From an uncultured Phascolarctobacterium sp. (GTDB taxonomy: Bacteria > Bacillota > Negativicutes > Acidaminococcales > Acidaminococcaceae): DNA of 30,888 nucleotides. A program made the translations under genes and the position numbers. The stretch lies in NCBI GenBank assembly GCA_900552855.1, contig USBG01000007.1, forward strand, positions 1 through 30,888. The letters run 5' to 3'. Shown here piece after piece: positions 7,528 through 15,929 of this stretch (position 1 is its first letter; each line of letters begins with the position of its first letter). The notes beneath the pieces are model-generated. The model saw only the letters and a program-made list of their open reading frames with translations. It had not been told where the DNA came from and did no database searches.

Positions 7528-9183
7528 ATGAAGAAGCTGATATTTTTAGTAGCATTATTTAGTTTGTGGGTACAGTCAGCATTTGCAGGAATTAATTTGG
7601 AAGCTGTGTATCCATACAATATGGAGCAACGCAATTTACAAACTGTATATGGTGGCAGTACTGTTCCTTTTTATATAAATGCAACCACCTTTGATGTTTC
7701 TTATGAGCAGGAGGCAGAGGTTATCGTAAATTTGCCTTCTGGATTTGTGCCACAGGCTAATCGTCAATGGAGTGTTGAGGAGTATAATGACGGTTATATT
7801 GCAAAAACTAAGTGGTTGCTACCTGCTGATTTTGGTATGAGCTTTGATTTGTTATATGTTAAGGCTGAGCCAGGCCTCGCAGCTGGTACGAGAGAGGCTG
7901 TAGTAGAGCTTAAGAGTAAAAATATTTCTGAGAGAAAGAGAATCAGCTTTAAATATGAAAATGGCGCAGCAGAAGGAAAGCAAGAAAAAGCTATAGATAT
8001 TGATAAAAGCAAGTTTAATTGGTATATACAGTCCGTTACTCTTCCGGTGGATAATACTGGTAAAAGTGACGATAGAGCTGAAAATGGCGTTATTTATATT
8101 CGTGATACAGCGTTAGAGGGCTTTCGCAACCGAGTAACTGGAGAAGGGGCAACTAGCTGGTCTGCAGTATTTAATCATCCTGCTGCGCATTTACTCTTAG
8201 ATATGCGCAATCCGCAAAAAGATGTCCGTGTATTGCGTTTTAAGGCTGAGTTGGTTGATAGAGCAACAGGTAAGGTAGCTCCGGGACTTTGCACATCAGG
8301 CAAGAACAATGAGGACAGTGACCATGGCTGGGCTGGCGAAACAGGTAATAATGGTGAAACGACGGCTTTAATATCTTTAGACGGCAAAAAGACGCAGTCC
8401 TTTATTATTCCGTTGTATATTGATTATTTTACAGTTTTGGAGGGTGATTACAGTTTGCGTGTTACTGTGTATGGCAATGGACAGGAAAAGGTGCAGGAGG
8501 TGCCACTGAAAATTGCTAAAAAGCACAGTCTTGGTATGTTGGCAGTTGGTTTTAGCTTTATCTGCGCTGTAGTGGTTTTGGCATTTGCTTATAAGCTGAA
8601 GCAATGCGTTTATGACATAGGCGCCAAGGGTGCTATTACGGTGGCACTTTTTGCAGCGTTGGCCTTTGGTGGTATCACTATGCCTACAACGCTGATTGGT
8701 GATTTACTACATGTGTTTTTAGGGCCATTTTCAGGACTTTTGACAGGCCTGTTAAGTGGAATGCTGCAATACCTTTTGATAGTTTCCTTGTTGGTGCTTT
8801 TTAGACGACCTGGCGTGGTAAGCCTGCTTTTCTTTGTTAAATATATGCTGACAGGTATTATGTTTGGTCATTTTACTCCTTTAGGCTTTTTAAGCTGCTG
8901 TGTTTCTGTTGTTGCATTGGAAGCGGTGCTGCAGCTAAGCGGTTTTTACAGACAAACGGAGCTTAAAGCACATTTTATGGTTATGTTTTCCATATTACTA
9001 GGCGTGACAGATGCATTTACAACCTTTATAAATATGGAGCAGATGATGTTTTTTTATCGTTTATATTATGCTGATTGGTATTTGGCATTGTATATGCTAG
9101 TTAATGGTTTGCTTTATAGCAGTATTGGTAGTTGGCTTGGCTATAAAACAGGCAGCAAGCTGCAGCAGGTAATGGGGGAATAG
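7528..9183 (+). CDS. Fusion of a large secreted domain to an ECF S-like membrane domain
   Basis: A 551-residue protein that I cannot match to a named gene. Residues 1-20 are a signal peptide (cut near AFA). Residues 21-325 are predicted to lie outside the membrane, are rich in beta-type sequence, and appear to comprise two Ig-like or NEW3-like modules (for example VNLPSGFVP and PLYIDYFTVLEGDYSLRVTV). From about residue 333 a transmembrane helix is followed by five or six further hydrophobic segments (GAITVALFAALAFGG, LIGDLLHVFLGPFSG, LLSGMLQYLLIVSLL, YMLTGIMFGHFTP, LALYMLVNGLLYSS). The membrane half has the size and G/P pattern of the substrate-binding S component of energy-coupling-factor transporters. 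It is followed directly by the double EcfA and EcfT genes, which supports that role. The secreted part may capture a ligand. The ribosome site is weak (GGTGA). Confidence 0.75.
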   Translation: MKKLIFLVALFSLWVQSAFAGINLEAVYPYNMEQRNLQTVYGGSTVPFYINATTFDVSYEQEAEVIVNLPSGFVPQANRQWSVEEYNDGYIAKTKWLLPADFGMSFDLLYVKAEPGLAAGTREAVVELKSKNISERKRISFKYENGAAEGKQEKAIDIDKSKFNWYIQSVTLPVDNTGKSDDRAENGVIYIRDTALEGFRNRVTGEGATSWSAVFNHPAAHLLLDMRNPQKDVRVLRFKAELVDRATGKVAPGLCTSGKNNEDSDHGWAGETGNNGETTALISLDGKKTQSFIIPLYIDYFTVLEGDYSLRVTVYGNGQEKVQEVPLKIAKKHSLGMLAVGFSFICAVVVLAFAYKLKQCVYDIGAKGAITVALFAALAFGGITMPTTLIGDLLHVFLGPFSGLLTGLLSGMLQYLLIVSLLVLFRRPGVVSLLFFVKYMLTGIMFGHFTPLGFLSCCVSVVALEAVLQLSGFYRQTELKAHFMVMFSILLGVTDAFTTFINMEQMMFFYRLYYADWYLALYMLVNGLLYSSIGSWLGYKTGSKLQQVMGE

Positions 9184-9185
9184 CT

Positions 9186-10949
9186 ATGCTTAAGATTAAA
9201 AATTTTTCATATCGCTACCAAAGCAGAGCTAATTTTACCCTGCACGATATAAGCTTAGAGCTTAGTGAAGGCGAAATGCTGCTTTTGGCAGGACACAGTG
9301 GCTGTGGCAAATCTACACTTATAAAGGCTATCAGCGGTCTTCTATGTGGAGAACAGGGACAAACCCTAGGTAATATATATCTTGATGGTATGGATGTGGC
9401 CAAGCTAAAGCCAGAGCAAATAGGCCTTTTGGCAGGTACTGTTTATCAATCTCCTGACGACCAGCTTTTTGCCATGACAGCGGGCGATGAGGTTGGCTTT
9501 GCCTTGGAAAATCAAGGACTAGAGTATGATTTTATCAGGTCCAGGGTAAAGGAAGCTATGGCAATGGTTGGTTTGGCAGGCTTTGAAGAGTATGGTATTC
9601 ATCAGCTGAGCGGTGGACAAAGACAGCGTTTGGCGTTGGCGTCCATTCTTGTTACTAGGCCTAAGCTGCTCATTTTGGATGAGCCTGTAAGCCAAATGAA
9701 TCCTCAGGGAGTAAAAAGCTTTTTAGAGCTGCTGCTACGTTTGAATAAGGAGGAAAATATCAGCATCCTTATGATAGAGCATCGTGTAAACGAGCTGGCA
9801 GAGTATTTTCCAAGGCTGGCTGTGATGGAGCAGGGAAGAATTATTTATGATGGCTGTATAGAGCAAGCGTGGCCTATTTTGGCTGCTAAAGGCGATGTAG
9901 GCGTACGTGAGCCGCAAAGCGTTAAGCTGTGCAGGGAGCTGCAATTATCAAGGCTGACATCAAATAATGAGCAAATTGTAGACCTTATTAAACGTGAGTG
10001 CCAAATATCATATATTAAAGAAGCTGATAGGGGTAAAGCTATATTGAGCCCAGAGAACCCTCGAAGTACTCATAATGAACATATAAATATTGATAAGGGG
10101 AAAATGTATACTATAGCTAATATGCCAATAACAGCTAAAAATGATAAGAAAAATGGTCAAGAAAACATATTGTTAGAGGTACAGCATGTTTTTTATACAT
10201 ATCCAGGTGCTACGGAGCCAACTCTTAAGGATTTAAGCTTTACCATTCCAGAAGGCAAAATAGTGGCCTTAATGGGTTTTAATGGTGCGGGAAAAAGCAC
10301 CTTGATGAATATTTTAGGTGGCTTGTCAGAGCTGGAGCGTGGTGAAATTAAGCTTGGAGGCAAATGTATTAGCAATGCTTTAGACGGTGTAGGCTATTTG
10401 CGGCAGGAGCCTGATTTGATGCTCTTGGCTGATACTGTAGAGCAGGAGCTGTGCTGGAATAATAAGCTTATGACATCTACGGAGCTGGAAGAGCTTTTAG
10501 GCAGGCTCAAGCTTACAGAATATCGCCATGATTTTCCTTTGGCATTAAGCAAGGGACAGCGTTTGCGAGTAGTTTTAGGTTCCATGCTAGCTAGAAGGCC
10601 TAAGCTGCTGCTTTTAGACGAGCCTACTACAGGGCAGGACGAGCAAAGTCTCAATGAGATTAAAAGGTTGCTTTTAAGCTATAAAAATGCTGGTGGTAGT
10701 GTATTTATTTGTACCCATGATGTGGAGCTAGCTGCAGAGCTGGCAGATAGGGTGCTACTTTTAAGGCAGGGCGAAATTTTGGTAGATGGCGCTGCTAGGA
10801 ATATACTTAGCGATAAAGCATATCTTAGGGAAAGCGGTCTTAACGCTACAGCTATTTTAGATATTAGCGAAAGGCTTAATATACCAAACTGCATTTTAGC
10901 CAAGGAGGTGAAGCACTATGTCAGTACGTCAGCTATGGGAGGGCAGTGA
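9186..10949 (+). CDS. Double ABC ATPase of an ECF-type transporter (EcfA-EcfA fusion)
   Basis: A 587-residue protein with two complete ATPase domains. Domain 1: Walker A GHSGCGKST at 36-44, signature LSGGQRQR, Walker B LLILDEPVSQMNP. A linker (about residues 255-325) joins domain 2: Walker A GFNGAGKST at 364-372, an altered signature LSKGQRLR and Walker B LLLLDEPTTGQ, H-loop CTHDVE. This matches the CbiO/EcfA pair that powers vitamin or metal uptake, here as one chain as in YkoD/CbrU-like ECF systems. The gene starts 2 bases after the previous stop with GGGGGAA in front, and its end overlaps the next gene by 32 bases, so all are translated together. The altered second signature suggests the two ATP sites are unequal. 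Confidence 0.93.
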   Translation: MLKIKNFSYRYQSRANFTLHDISLELSEGEMLLLAGHSGCGKSTLIKAISGLLCGEQGQTLGNIYLDGMDVAKLKPEQIGLLAGTVYQSPDDQLFAMTAGDEVGFALENQGLEYDFIRSRVKEAMAMVGLAGFEEYGIHQLSGGQRQRLALASILVTRPKLLILDEPVSQMNPQGVKSFLELLLRLNKEENISILMIEHRVNELAEYFPRLAVMEQGRIIYDGCIEQAWPILAAKGDVGVREPQSVKLCRELQLSRLTSNNEQIVDLIKRECQISYIKEADRGKAILSPENPRSTHNEHINIDKGKMYTIANMPITAKNDKKNGQENILLEVQHVFYTYPGATEPTLKDLSFTIPEGKIVALMGFNGAGKSTLMNILGGLSELERGEIKLGGKCISNALDGVGYLRQEPDLMLLADTVEQELCWNNKLMTSTELEELLGRLKLTEYRHDFPLALSKGQRLRVVLGSMLARRPKLLLLDEPTTGQDEQSLNEIKRLLLSYKNAGGSVFICTHDVELAAELADRVLLLRQGEILVDGAARNILSDKAYLRESGLNATAILDISERLNIPNCILAKEVKHYVSTSAMGGQ

Positions 10950-11793
10950 TTCCTATTCTTGGGCAAAAAAATTGAACGGCAGAACTAAGCTGCTGTTTTT
11001 AATGCTGTTTGCAGTGCTTACAATTACTATTGACAATCCACGCAGTCTCTTTCTTCTTTTTAGCATAACCTTGGCTTTGCACCTAGCAGCAGGTACTACA
11101 ATTTATAAATGGCGTGTGCTAGCTGTTTTATTGCTCTTAGGCTTATGGGGCTCAATGTTTAGTCAGGCCTTGTTTTTTGCGCAAACACCACGTACACCTT
11201 TATTTACTATAATTGCTGCCGATAATGGCTTTTTGGGACAGCTGACAGGCGGTTTGTACGTTTATCGTGAAGGTATATTGTACGGGGCAGTGCAGGGGTT
11301 ACGCTCTGCTAGTATGCTGGCTTTAGGACTTTTGGTGTGCTGGACTAGTGATCCAAGGCAGCTTTTGCAGGCTCTAATGGCGTGGCGTTTATCGCCTCAG
11401 TTGGCCTTTATGTTGGTAACGGCTATTAGGTTTTTACCTGTGTTAGCTGCAGAAACAGGAGAGGTTATTACGGCCTTGCAGCTGCGTAGTGCTACTAAAA
11501 GTGGCAGAACAGCAGTCATACGTCATTTGCCGTATATTGCTAAGCCTCTTTTATCTCGTTGCCTAAGACGTGCGCAAACACTTTCATTGTCCGTTGTTAG
11601 CAGAGGGTTTTTTCTAAATAACGGCATAGCAAGGAAGCAAAGCTGGGATTGGCGTGAAAAATATTTTTGCCAAGGCTTTGCAGTGATGGTTTTGGCAGTT
11701 GTTGCCAGCAAGGTTGCGTATTTGCTTTCTGAGCAGGGAATGTATTTTGGTATCCTGCGTCATGTTTACGATTGGACGAAATTATATCTATGA
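10918..11793 (+). CDS. EcfT/CbiQ-like transmembrane coupling protein
   Basis: A 291-residue membrane protein of the EcfT (CbiQ) family, the scaffold that joins the S component to the ATPases. It has a soluble N-terminus (KKLNGRTKLLFLM), paired helices near residues 22-50 and 60-85, and later helices about 130-175 and 250-270. Between these is the cytoplasmic coupling region with LRRAQTLSLSVVSRGFF, which corresponds to the paired A-R-G-type motifs that dock into the ATPases. An AAGGAGGTG site just before the ATG supports a start inside the end of the ATPase gene, giving a 32-base overlap. Its last bases overlap the next ATG (ATGA). Confidence 0.9.
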   Translation: MSVRQLWEGSDSYSWAKKLNGRTKLLFLMLFAVLTITIDNPRSLFLLFSITLALHLAAGTTIYKWRVLAVLLLLGLWGSMFSQALFFAQTPRTPLFTIIAADNGFLGQLTGGLYVYREGILYGAVQGLRSASMLALGLLVCWTSDPRQLLQALMAWRLSPQLAFMLVTAIRFLPVLAAETGEVITALQLRSATKSGRTAVIRHLPYIAKPLLSRCLRRAQTLSLSVVSRGFFLNNGIARKQSWDWREKYFCQGFAVMVLAVVASKVAYLLSEQGMYFGILRHVYDWTKLYL

Positions 11794-13190
11794 AAAAGCT
11801 TAAAGGCAGTATAGCCTTAATTATTTTAATCTTATCTTGGTTTGCCTTGTATTGGCTTACAGGCAGCCGTACTCCTTGGCTGCAGTTTACCACTAATAAC
11901 AGCGGTGGTGTTGCAGTGCATCTTGGAGATATTCCCACTGATAATTATGATCGCATGGGCTTTACTAAGGCTGTAATCAGTTATTCGTCTCAGGAAAATG
12001 GTTGGTTAGTTGGTACATCACGTGGTGAATTGTTTCTTTTTGATAATGAAGGCAAGCAGCTGTGGAAACGTTCACTAGGAATTGGAAAATTAATATCTGC
12101 CTGCATGAGCAGGGACGGCGCCACCGCTTATATAGGTGAGCAAAGTCCGGAGGGAAGCTTGTACGCAGTTAATGTCAAAACAGGTGACATTATTTGGCAG
12201 TACAAGGGCTCTGATTTTGTTGGTGCTGATGCCAGTCAGCGTTCTTTTCCATCTGTAGTGCATATTGTGACGGATAAGGATAATAATGTTTATGCCAATA
12301 TTTATCGTTTTCTAATGGATAAAAAAGGCAATAGAAGCTATCGTGGTCGTATGCTTGCTGTAAACTCCGATGGTAATATTATGTGGAAGTATCCAGAGAA
12401 TGAGGCTATTGATAGTTGGATTAACTGGTGCGATGTTAGTGATGCTAACGGCAGAGTTGTTATTTCTACATCTGCTTATGATTTTCGTGAGGATATGCAG
12501 TACAAGGATACTATGTATTTTTTGAACAAAGAAAATGGCATGCTGCTTAGTTCTACGAAGGTGGAGCCTGTACCACCCTTTGATAATACAGTTATGCGTG
12601 GCAGCCCCAATTTTTCTAAGGATGGAAAATATCTGGCAGCAAGTGCTAGTGATGGACGTGGATTCCTTTTTGACCATAACGGTAAGAAGCTGTGGCAGCG
12701 TACCTTGTCTAAGCCTACACAGGTTGATGGTGCGTGGATTAATGCGTCTGGTAGAGATGGCTTTGCTACGGCTTATGGAGTAGCCTTTACTACTATTAAC
12801 ACCTTTAATAGAGAAAACTGGCAGCTGCCAACTCCTGTGGAGCACCCTAGTAATAACAGTTTATTTTTCTTTGGTTATGATGGAAAATTTAAGTATCAAT
12901 ATCGTGCTGAAGGAACTATGGAGCAATTAGATTTTGCTGATAGCTTTGTAGCTTGTGCTGTAGGTCGCAATGTACGTACTCATAATTACTCTGCTCATGG
13001 CGCACTAATTCTTGATTTGCCAACAGGTAAGCAATTAGACTTTTACCATACTGAGGGACCGTTACAAGCCATTGCCATTAGTCCTGATGGACGCTATGTT
13101 GGTGGTGTAGAGGCGCCCGCAGTAACGCCGCAGGGTAAAATTATTGGCGCTCACAGGCTGCATATTTGGGATAGAGCTAAGGAGAAATAG
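11790..13190 (+). CDS. Membrane-anchored PQQ-like beta-propeller protein
   Basis: A 466-residue protein. The frame is open from a TTG at 11772, but ATG 11790 overlaps the EcfT stop as ATGA and starts with a normal signal anchor (MKKLKGSIALIILIL), so I chose it. After the anchor come six or more repeats in the style of quinoprotein/WD40 propellers: KQLWKRSLG, GDIIWQYKG, GNIMWKYPE, GKKLWQRTL and a final LHIWDRAKEK. The Gly-x-x-x-W patterns mark successive blades. No signal-peptidase I or lipobox cysteine is evident, so it is probably held at the outer face of the inner membrane. PQQ-like propellers without PQQ usually serve as assembly or ligand-binding scaffolds. Its place between EcfT and an ABC exporter is unusual. 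I do not know its function. Confidence 0.82.
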   Translation: MKKLKGSIALIILILSWFALYWLTGSRTPWLQFTTNNSGGVAVHLGDIPTDNYDRMGFTKAVISYSSQENGWLVGTSRGELFLFDNEGKQLWKRSLGIGKLISACMSRDGATAYIGEQSPEGSLYAVNVKTGDIIWQYKGSDFVGADASQRSFPSVVHIVTDKDNNVYANIYRFLMDKKGNRSYRGRMLAVNSDGNIMWKYPENEAIDSWINWCDVSDANGRVVISTSAYDFREDMQYKDTMYFLNKENGMLLSSTKVEPVPPFDNTVMRGSPNFSKDGKYLAASASDGRGFLFDHNGKKLWQRTLSKPTQVDGAWINASGRDGFATAYGVAFTTINTFNRENWQLPTPVEHPSNNSLFFFGYDGKFKYQYRAEGTMEQLDFADSFVACAVGRNVRTHNYSAHGALILDLPTGKQLDFYHTEGPLQAIAISPDGRYVGGVEAPAVTPQGKIIGAHRLHIWDRAKEK

Positions 13191-13192
13191 AA

Positions 13193-14905
13193 ATGCTGCG
13201 AGAATTTTTTCAATATTATAAGCCATATAAAAAAATATTTTGGGGCGTTGTTTTTGGCTCCTGCTTTGCAGCTGTATTAGATTTGCTGTTTCCTATTTTA
13301 GTGCGTCACATTTTGAATGTAGAACTGCCTGAAAAAAATTTAGAGGGTATGTTTAAGTGGATTGTAATTCTATTTGGGCTATATTGCTGCAACTTTGGTT
13401 TGCTCTTTGCAATCAATTATTATGGACATATAATGAGTGCTGCCATTGAAAATGATATGCGCCGTGACCTATTTAAGCATCTGCAAAAGCTATCCTTCCG
13501 CTTTTATGACAACAACAAAACAGGTCAGCTATTATCACGCATCACTACGGATGTGGTGGAGATAAGCGAGCTTACCTTTCGTGGACCAAATGATTTGCTT
13601 ATTTGTTCTATAACCATGACCGGTACCATAACCGTACTGTTTTGGATGAATCCATGGCTAGGCTTTTTGATTACTCTTTTGCTAATAGCTAAAACAGTAC
13701 ATACAGTTTTTGTAAACAAAAAAATGAAGGCTACCTTTCGTGCTAGCAGGGCCCGCTCTGGCGAGGTATCTGCTCAGGCAGAGGAGGCGCTAAGTGGTGT
13801 GCGCCTTGTAAGGGCCTTTGCCTGCGAGGATGTGGAGCAAAAGCGTTTTATGGAAAAAAGCGATGCTCTTTATAACACTAGAAAGAATTCCTTTAAGGTA
13901 CTTTCCTATTTTGGCGGCAGCGTCAACTTTTTTACTAATATTACCAATCTATCCTTGCTTGGCTGTGGTGGTCTTTTAATTGCTAAGAATATGCTTACTC
14001 TTAGTGATTTTGTAGCCTTTCTACTTTATGTAAACTTATTTATGAGACCACTTTTGCGCCTTACTGTGTTTACAGAAATGTATCAGCGTGGCATGGCGGG
14101 TTTTGCGCGCTTTTATGAGCTGATGCAGGTACCTGTAGAGATTGATGATGCTCCTGAAGCTATTGAATGCAAAAATATTAAGGGTGAGCTGCGTTTTGAT
14201 AACGTAAGCTTTAGCTATTTGGAAAACCAGTCCGTACTAAAAAACTTTAGCCTAACTATCAAGCCAGGAGAAAAGGTGGCATTTGTTGGTGCTACAGGTG
14301 CTGGCAAAACTACTATTGCTAGTCTGCTGCTGCGTTTTTATGAGCCACAGCAGGGTGGTATTTATCTGGACGGAATTAATATCAACAAATATAAGCAGCG
14401 TTCTTTGCGCCAGCAAATTGGCCTTGTGCAGCAGGATGTTTTTCTCTTTTCTGACTCCGTAAGCTTTAATATTGCTTATGGAAAGGATAATGTACAAGAT
14501 AATGAAATTAAGTCTGCAGCTAAATTGGCTGCAGCAGACCATTTTATTGAGCGTCTTCCAGAAAAATACGAAACATGTATAGGTGAACGTGGTGTAAAGC
14601 TATCTGGTGGTCAAAAGCAGCGCATTGCCATCGCCAGAGTATTTTTAAAAAATCCGCCTGTACTTATTCTGGATGAGGCAACCTCTGCTCTTGATACAAA
14701 GACTGAAAAACAAATCCAAGGTGCTCTTGATGCCTTGGCTAAGGACCGTACAACATTAATTATCGCTCACAGGCTTTCAACCATTATCAATGCTGATAGG
14801 ATTGTAGTGCTCCATGAAGGTAAAATTGCGGAGGTTGGCACTCATGAAGAGCTGCTAAAAATGGATGGTATATACAAAAAATTATATGAGATAAGCGAGA
14901 GTTAA
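13193..14905 (+). CDS. ABC exporter half-transporter (membrane and ATPase domains fused)
   Basis: A 570-residue protein of the MsbA/LmrA/BmrA type. Residues 1-315 form a six-helix membrane domain with the coupling region FRFYDNNKTGQLLSRITTDV; residues 330-570 form the ATPase with the A-loop stretch FSYLENQSVL, Walker A GATGAGKTT, a Q-loop (LVQQDVFLFSDSV), signature LSGGQKQR, Walker B VLILDEATSALD and the H-loop IIAHRLSTI. All catalytic residues are present. The start is 2 bases after the previous stop and has AAGGAG in front, so it is the last gene of the ECF operon. Half-transporters act as homo- or heterodimers; no second half is in the window. It may export lipid, drug or a product of the same pathway. 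I saw no clear terminator directly after it. Confidence 0.93.
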   Translation: MLREFFQYYKPYKKIFWGVVFGSCFAAVLDLLFPILVRHILNVELPEKNLEGMFKWIVILFGLYCCNFGLLFAINYYGHIMSAAIENDMRRDLFKHLQKLSFRFYDNNKTGQLLSRITTDVVEISELTFRGPNDLLICSITMTGTITVLFWMNPWLGFLITLLLIAKTVHTVFVNKKMKATFRASRARSGEVSAQAEEALSGVRLVRAFACEDVEQKRFMEKSDALYNTRKNSFKVLSYFGGSVNFFTNITNLSLLGCGGLLIAKNMLTLSDFVAFLLYVNLFMRPLLRLTVFTEMYQRGMAGFARFYELMQVPVEIDDAPEAIECKNIKGELRFDNVSFSYLENQSVLKNFSLTIKPGEKVAFVGATGAGKTTIASLLLRFYEPQQGGIYLDGININKYKQRSLRQQIGLVQQDVFLFSDSVSFNIAYGKDNVQDNEIKSAAKLAAADHFIERLPEKYETCIGERGVKLSGGQKQRIAIARVFLKNPPVLILDEATSALDTKTEKQIQGALDALAKDRTTLIIAHRLSTIINADRIVVLHEGKIAEVGTHEELLKMDGIYKKLYEISES

Positions 14906-14987
14906 AAATTGTTTTCTTGATAATTGTCATAAGGTTGTCTTAAAATAATAAGTTTTATTAAAAAATAGCATATATAGTAAATATTGA

Positions 14988-15338
14988 GATGTACACCATG
15001 ATGATGAACAGCTTAATGTTTTAGGCGATGAAGTTGTTTTGGGATCTGCTGAAAGCAATCGTTTGAGAATTTGTGGACGCTATAATAAAGATATTGCAGC
15101 AATTATGCTGGGATATGTTGGTTTGGCGTGGGAATATGAATTTAGTGGAGATCCTAATGTCAGAGTTGCTGGCTTTGATGTTGGCGGTGCTGATATGAAG
15201 GGAGATACTGCTGTTGTAGAGTTAGGACTAAATCTTAATCCTAATAACACTAAATGGGATTTGAATTTAGGATTACAGGGTTACCTTGGCGCTCGAGAAG
15301 GCTTTAGCGGCAATATTCAGGCCAACTATAATTTCTAG
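14988..15338 (+). pseudogene. Remnant of an autotransporter C-terminal beta-barrel
   Basis: An open frame of 116 codons that starts just after a stop (TGA at 14985) and has no ribosome site or good start; TTG at 15039 is the only start-like codon that was used to define a 99-residue protein. The sequence HHDDEQLNVLGDE ... SNRLRICGRYN, LGLNLNPNNTKWDLNLG and the end GFSGNIQANYNF with a terminal Phe is typical of the last strands of an autotransporter barrel. A full passenger and barrel would need more than 250 further residues, so most of the gene is missing. It keeps its own terminator. Together with the TonB receptor it confirms an outer membrane. The bases from 14906 to 14987 show nothing else that I recognise. 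Confidence 0.7.
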
Positions 15339-15366
15339 AATATTTTAGTTAATGATTAAAAAGATG

Positions 15367-15419
15367 GAGAACATCCGGCAATGCATGATTGATAATGCAG
15401 TGCTAGGATGTTCTCTTTT
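15367..15419 (+). terminator. Rho-independent terminator after the autotransporter remnant
   Basis: GAGAACATCC (15367-15376) is a perfect inverted repeat of GGATGTTCTC (15406-15415), with a second nested dyad (TGCAT...ATGCA) inside and TTTT after it. It is long and strong for so short a frame, which fits a once full-length gene. Confidence 0.88.
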
Positions 15420-15429
15420 GTTATGATGG

Positions 15430-15458
15430 TTGATAACATAACAGTAAAATGCTATTCT
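15430..15458 (+). promoter_or_regulatory. Possible promoter for the YjbR-like gene
   Basis: TTGATA (15430-15435), a 17-base spacer and TATTCT (15453-15458), 69 bases before the gene. The -10 box is weak, so this is a candidate only. Confidence 0.35.
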
Positions 15459-15526
15459 TTATAGTAGCAAATGTGTTATTTGTAAAATGTTGATACTATT
15501 AAGCCTTTATCTAGGAAGTGATTTTT

Positions 15527-15877
15527 ATGCGTGATAAGATTTTTGCTTTTGCTAAGGCGCGTTATGATACAAATCCTGAATATTTGTGGGATTCAACACC
15601 AGAAGCTGCAGTGTTGCGTCACCGTCGTAATAGAAAGTGGTACGCTATTGTGATGTTGGTGCGCAAGTCAAGCTTAGGACTTGATGGTGAAGGTGAAAAA
15701 TGGGTGGTCAATGTTAAGGCTGATGCTGATGATATTGAAAAAATTCCTTATTCTCCCGGCTTTTTACCAGGGTATCACATGAATAAAAAATATTGGATGA
15801 CAATTCTACTAGATGGAAGTGTGTCTGAAGAGGTTATTTGTGATTTTATTTGCAAAAGCTATGAGCTAACAAAGTGA
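15527..15877 (+). CDS. YjbR/MmcQ-family small protein
   Basis: A 116-residue protein of the YjbR/MmcQ family (CyaY-like fold, often annotated as DNA-binding or of unknown role). Visible family features are the N-terminal helix FAFAKARYDTNPEYLW, the strand KWYAIVMLV, the VNVKADADD stretch ('nlK..pe'), the SPGFLPGYHMNKKYWMTILLDGSV segment and the C-terminal helix ICDFICKSYELT. The open frame begins at GTG 15518, but that codon sits inside the AGGAAGTG ribosome site; ATG 15527 has proper spacing and is preferred. It stands alone between a terminator and a small unknown gene. Its biochemical role is not known from the family. Confidence 0.85.
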   Translation: MRDKIFAFAKARYDTNPEYLWDSTPEAAVLRHRRNRKWYAIVMLVRKSSLGLDGEGEKWVVNVKADADDIEKIPYSPGFLPGYHMNKKYWMTILLDGSVSEEVICDFICKSYELTK

Positions 15878-15929
15878 AGTGGTTGTTTTAGCAAGCATTT
15901 TTTAGAAAGAAATATTTGAAGGAGCGTTT

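Noticed and set aside
11772..11789. TTG start of the beta-propeller protein
   Set aside because: ATG 11790 overlaps the previous stop as ATGA and gives a normal signal anchor.
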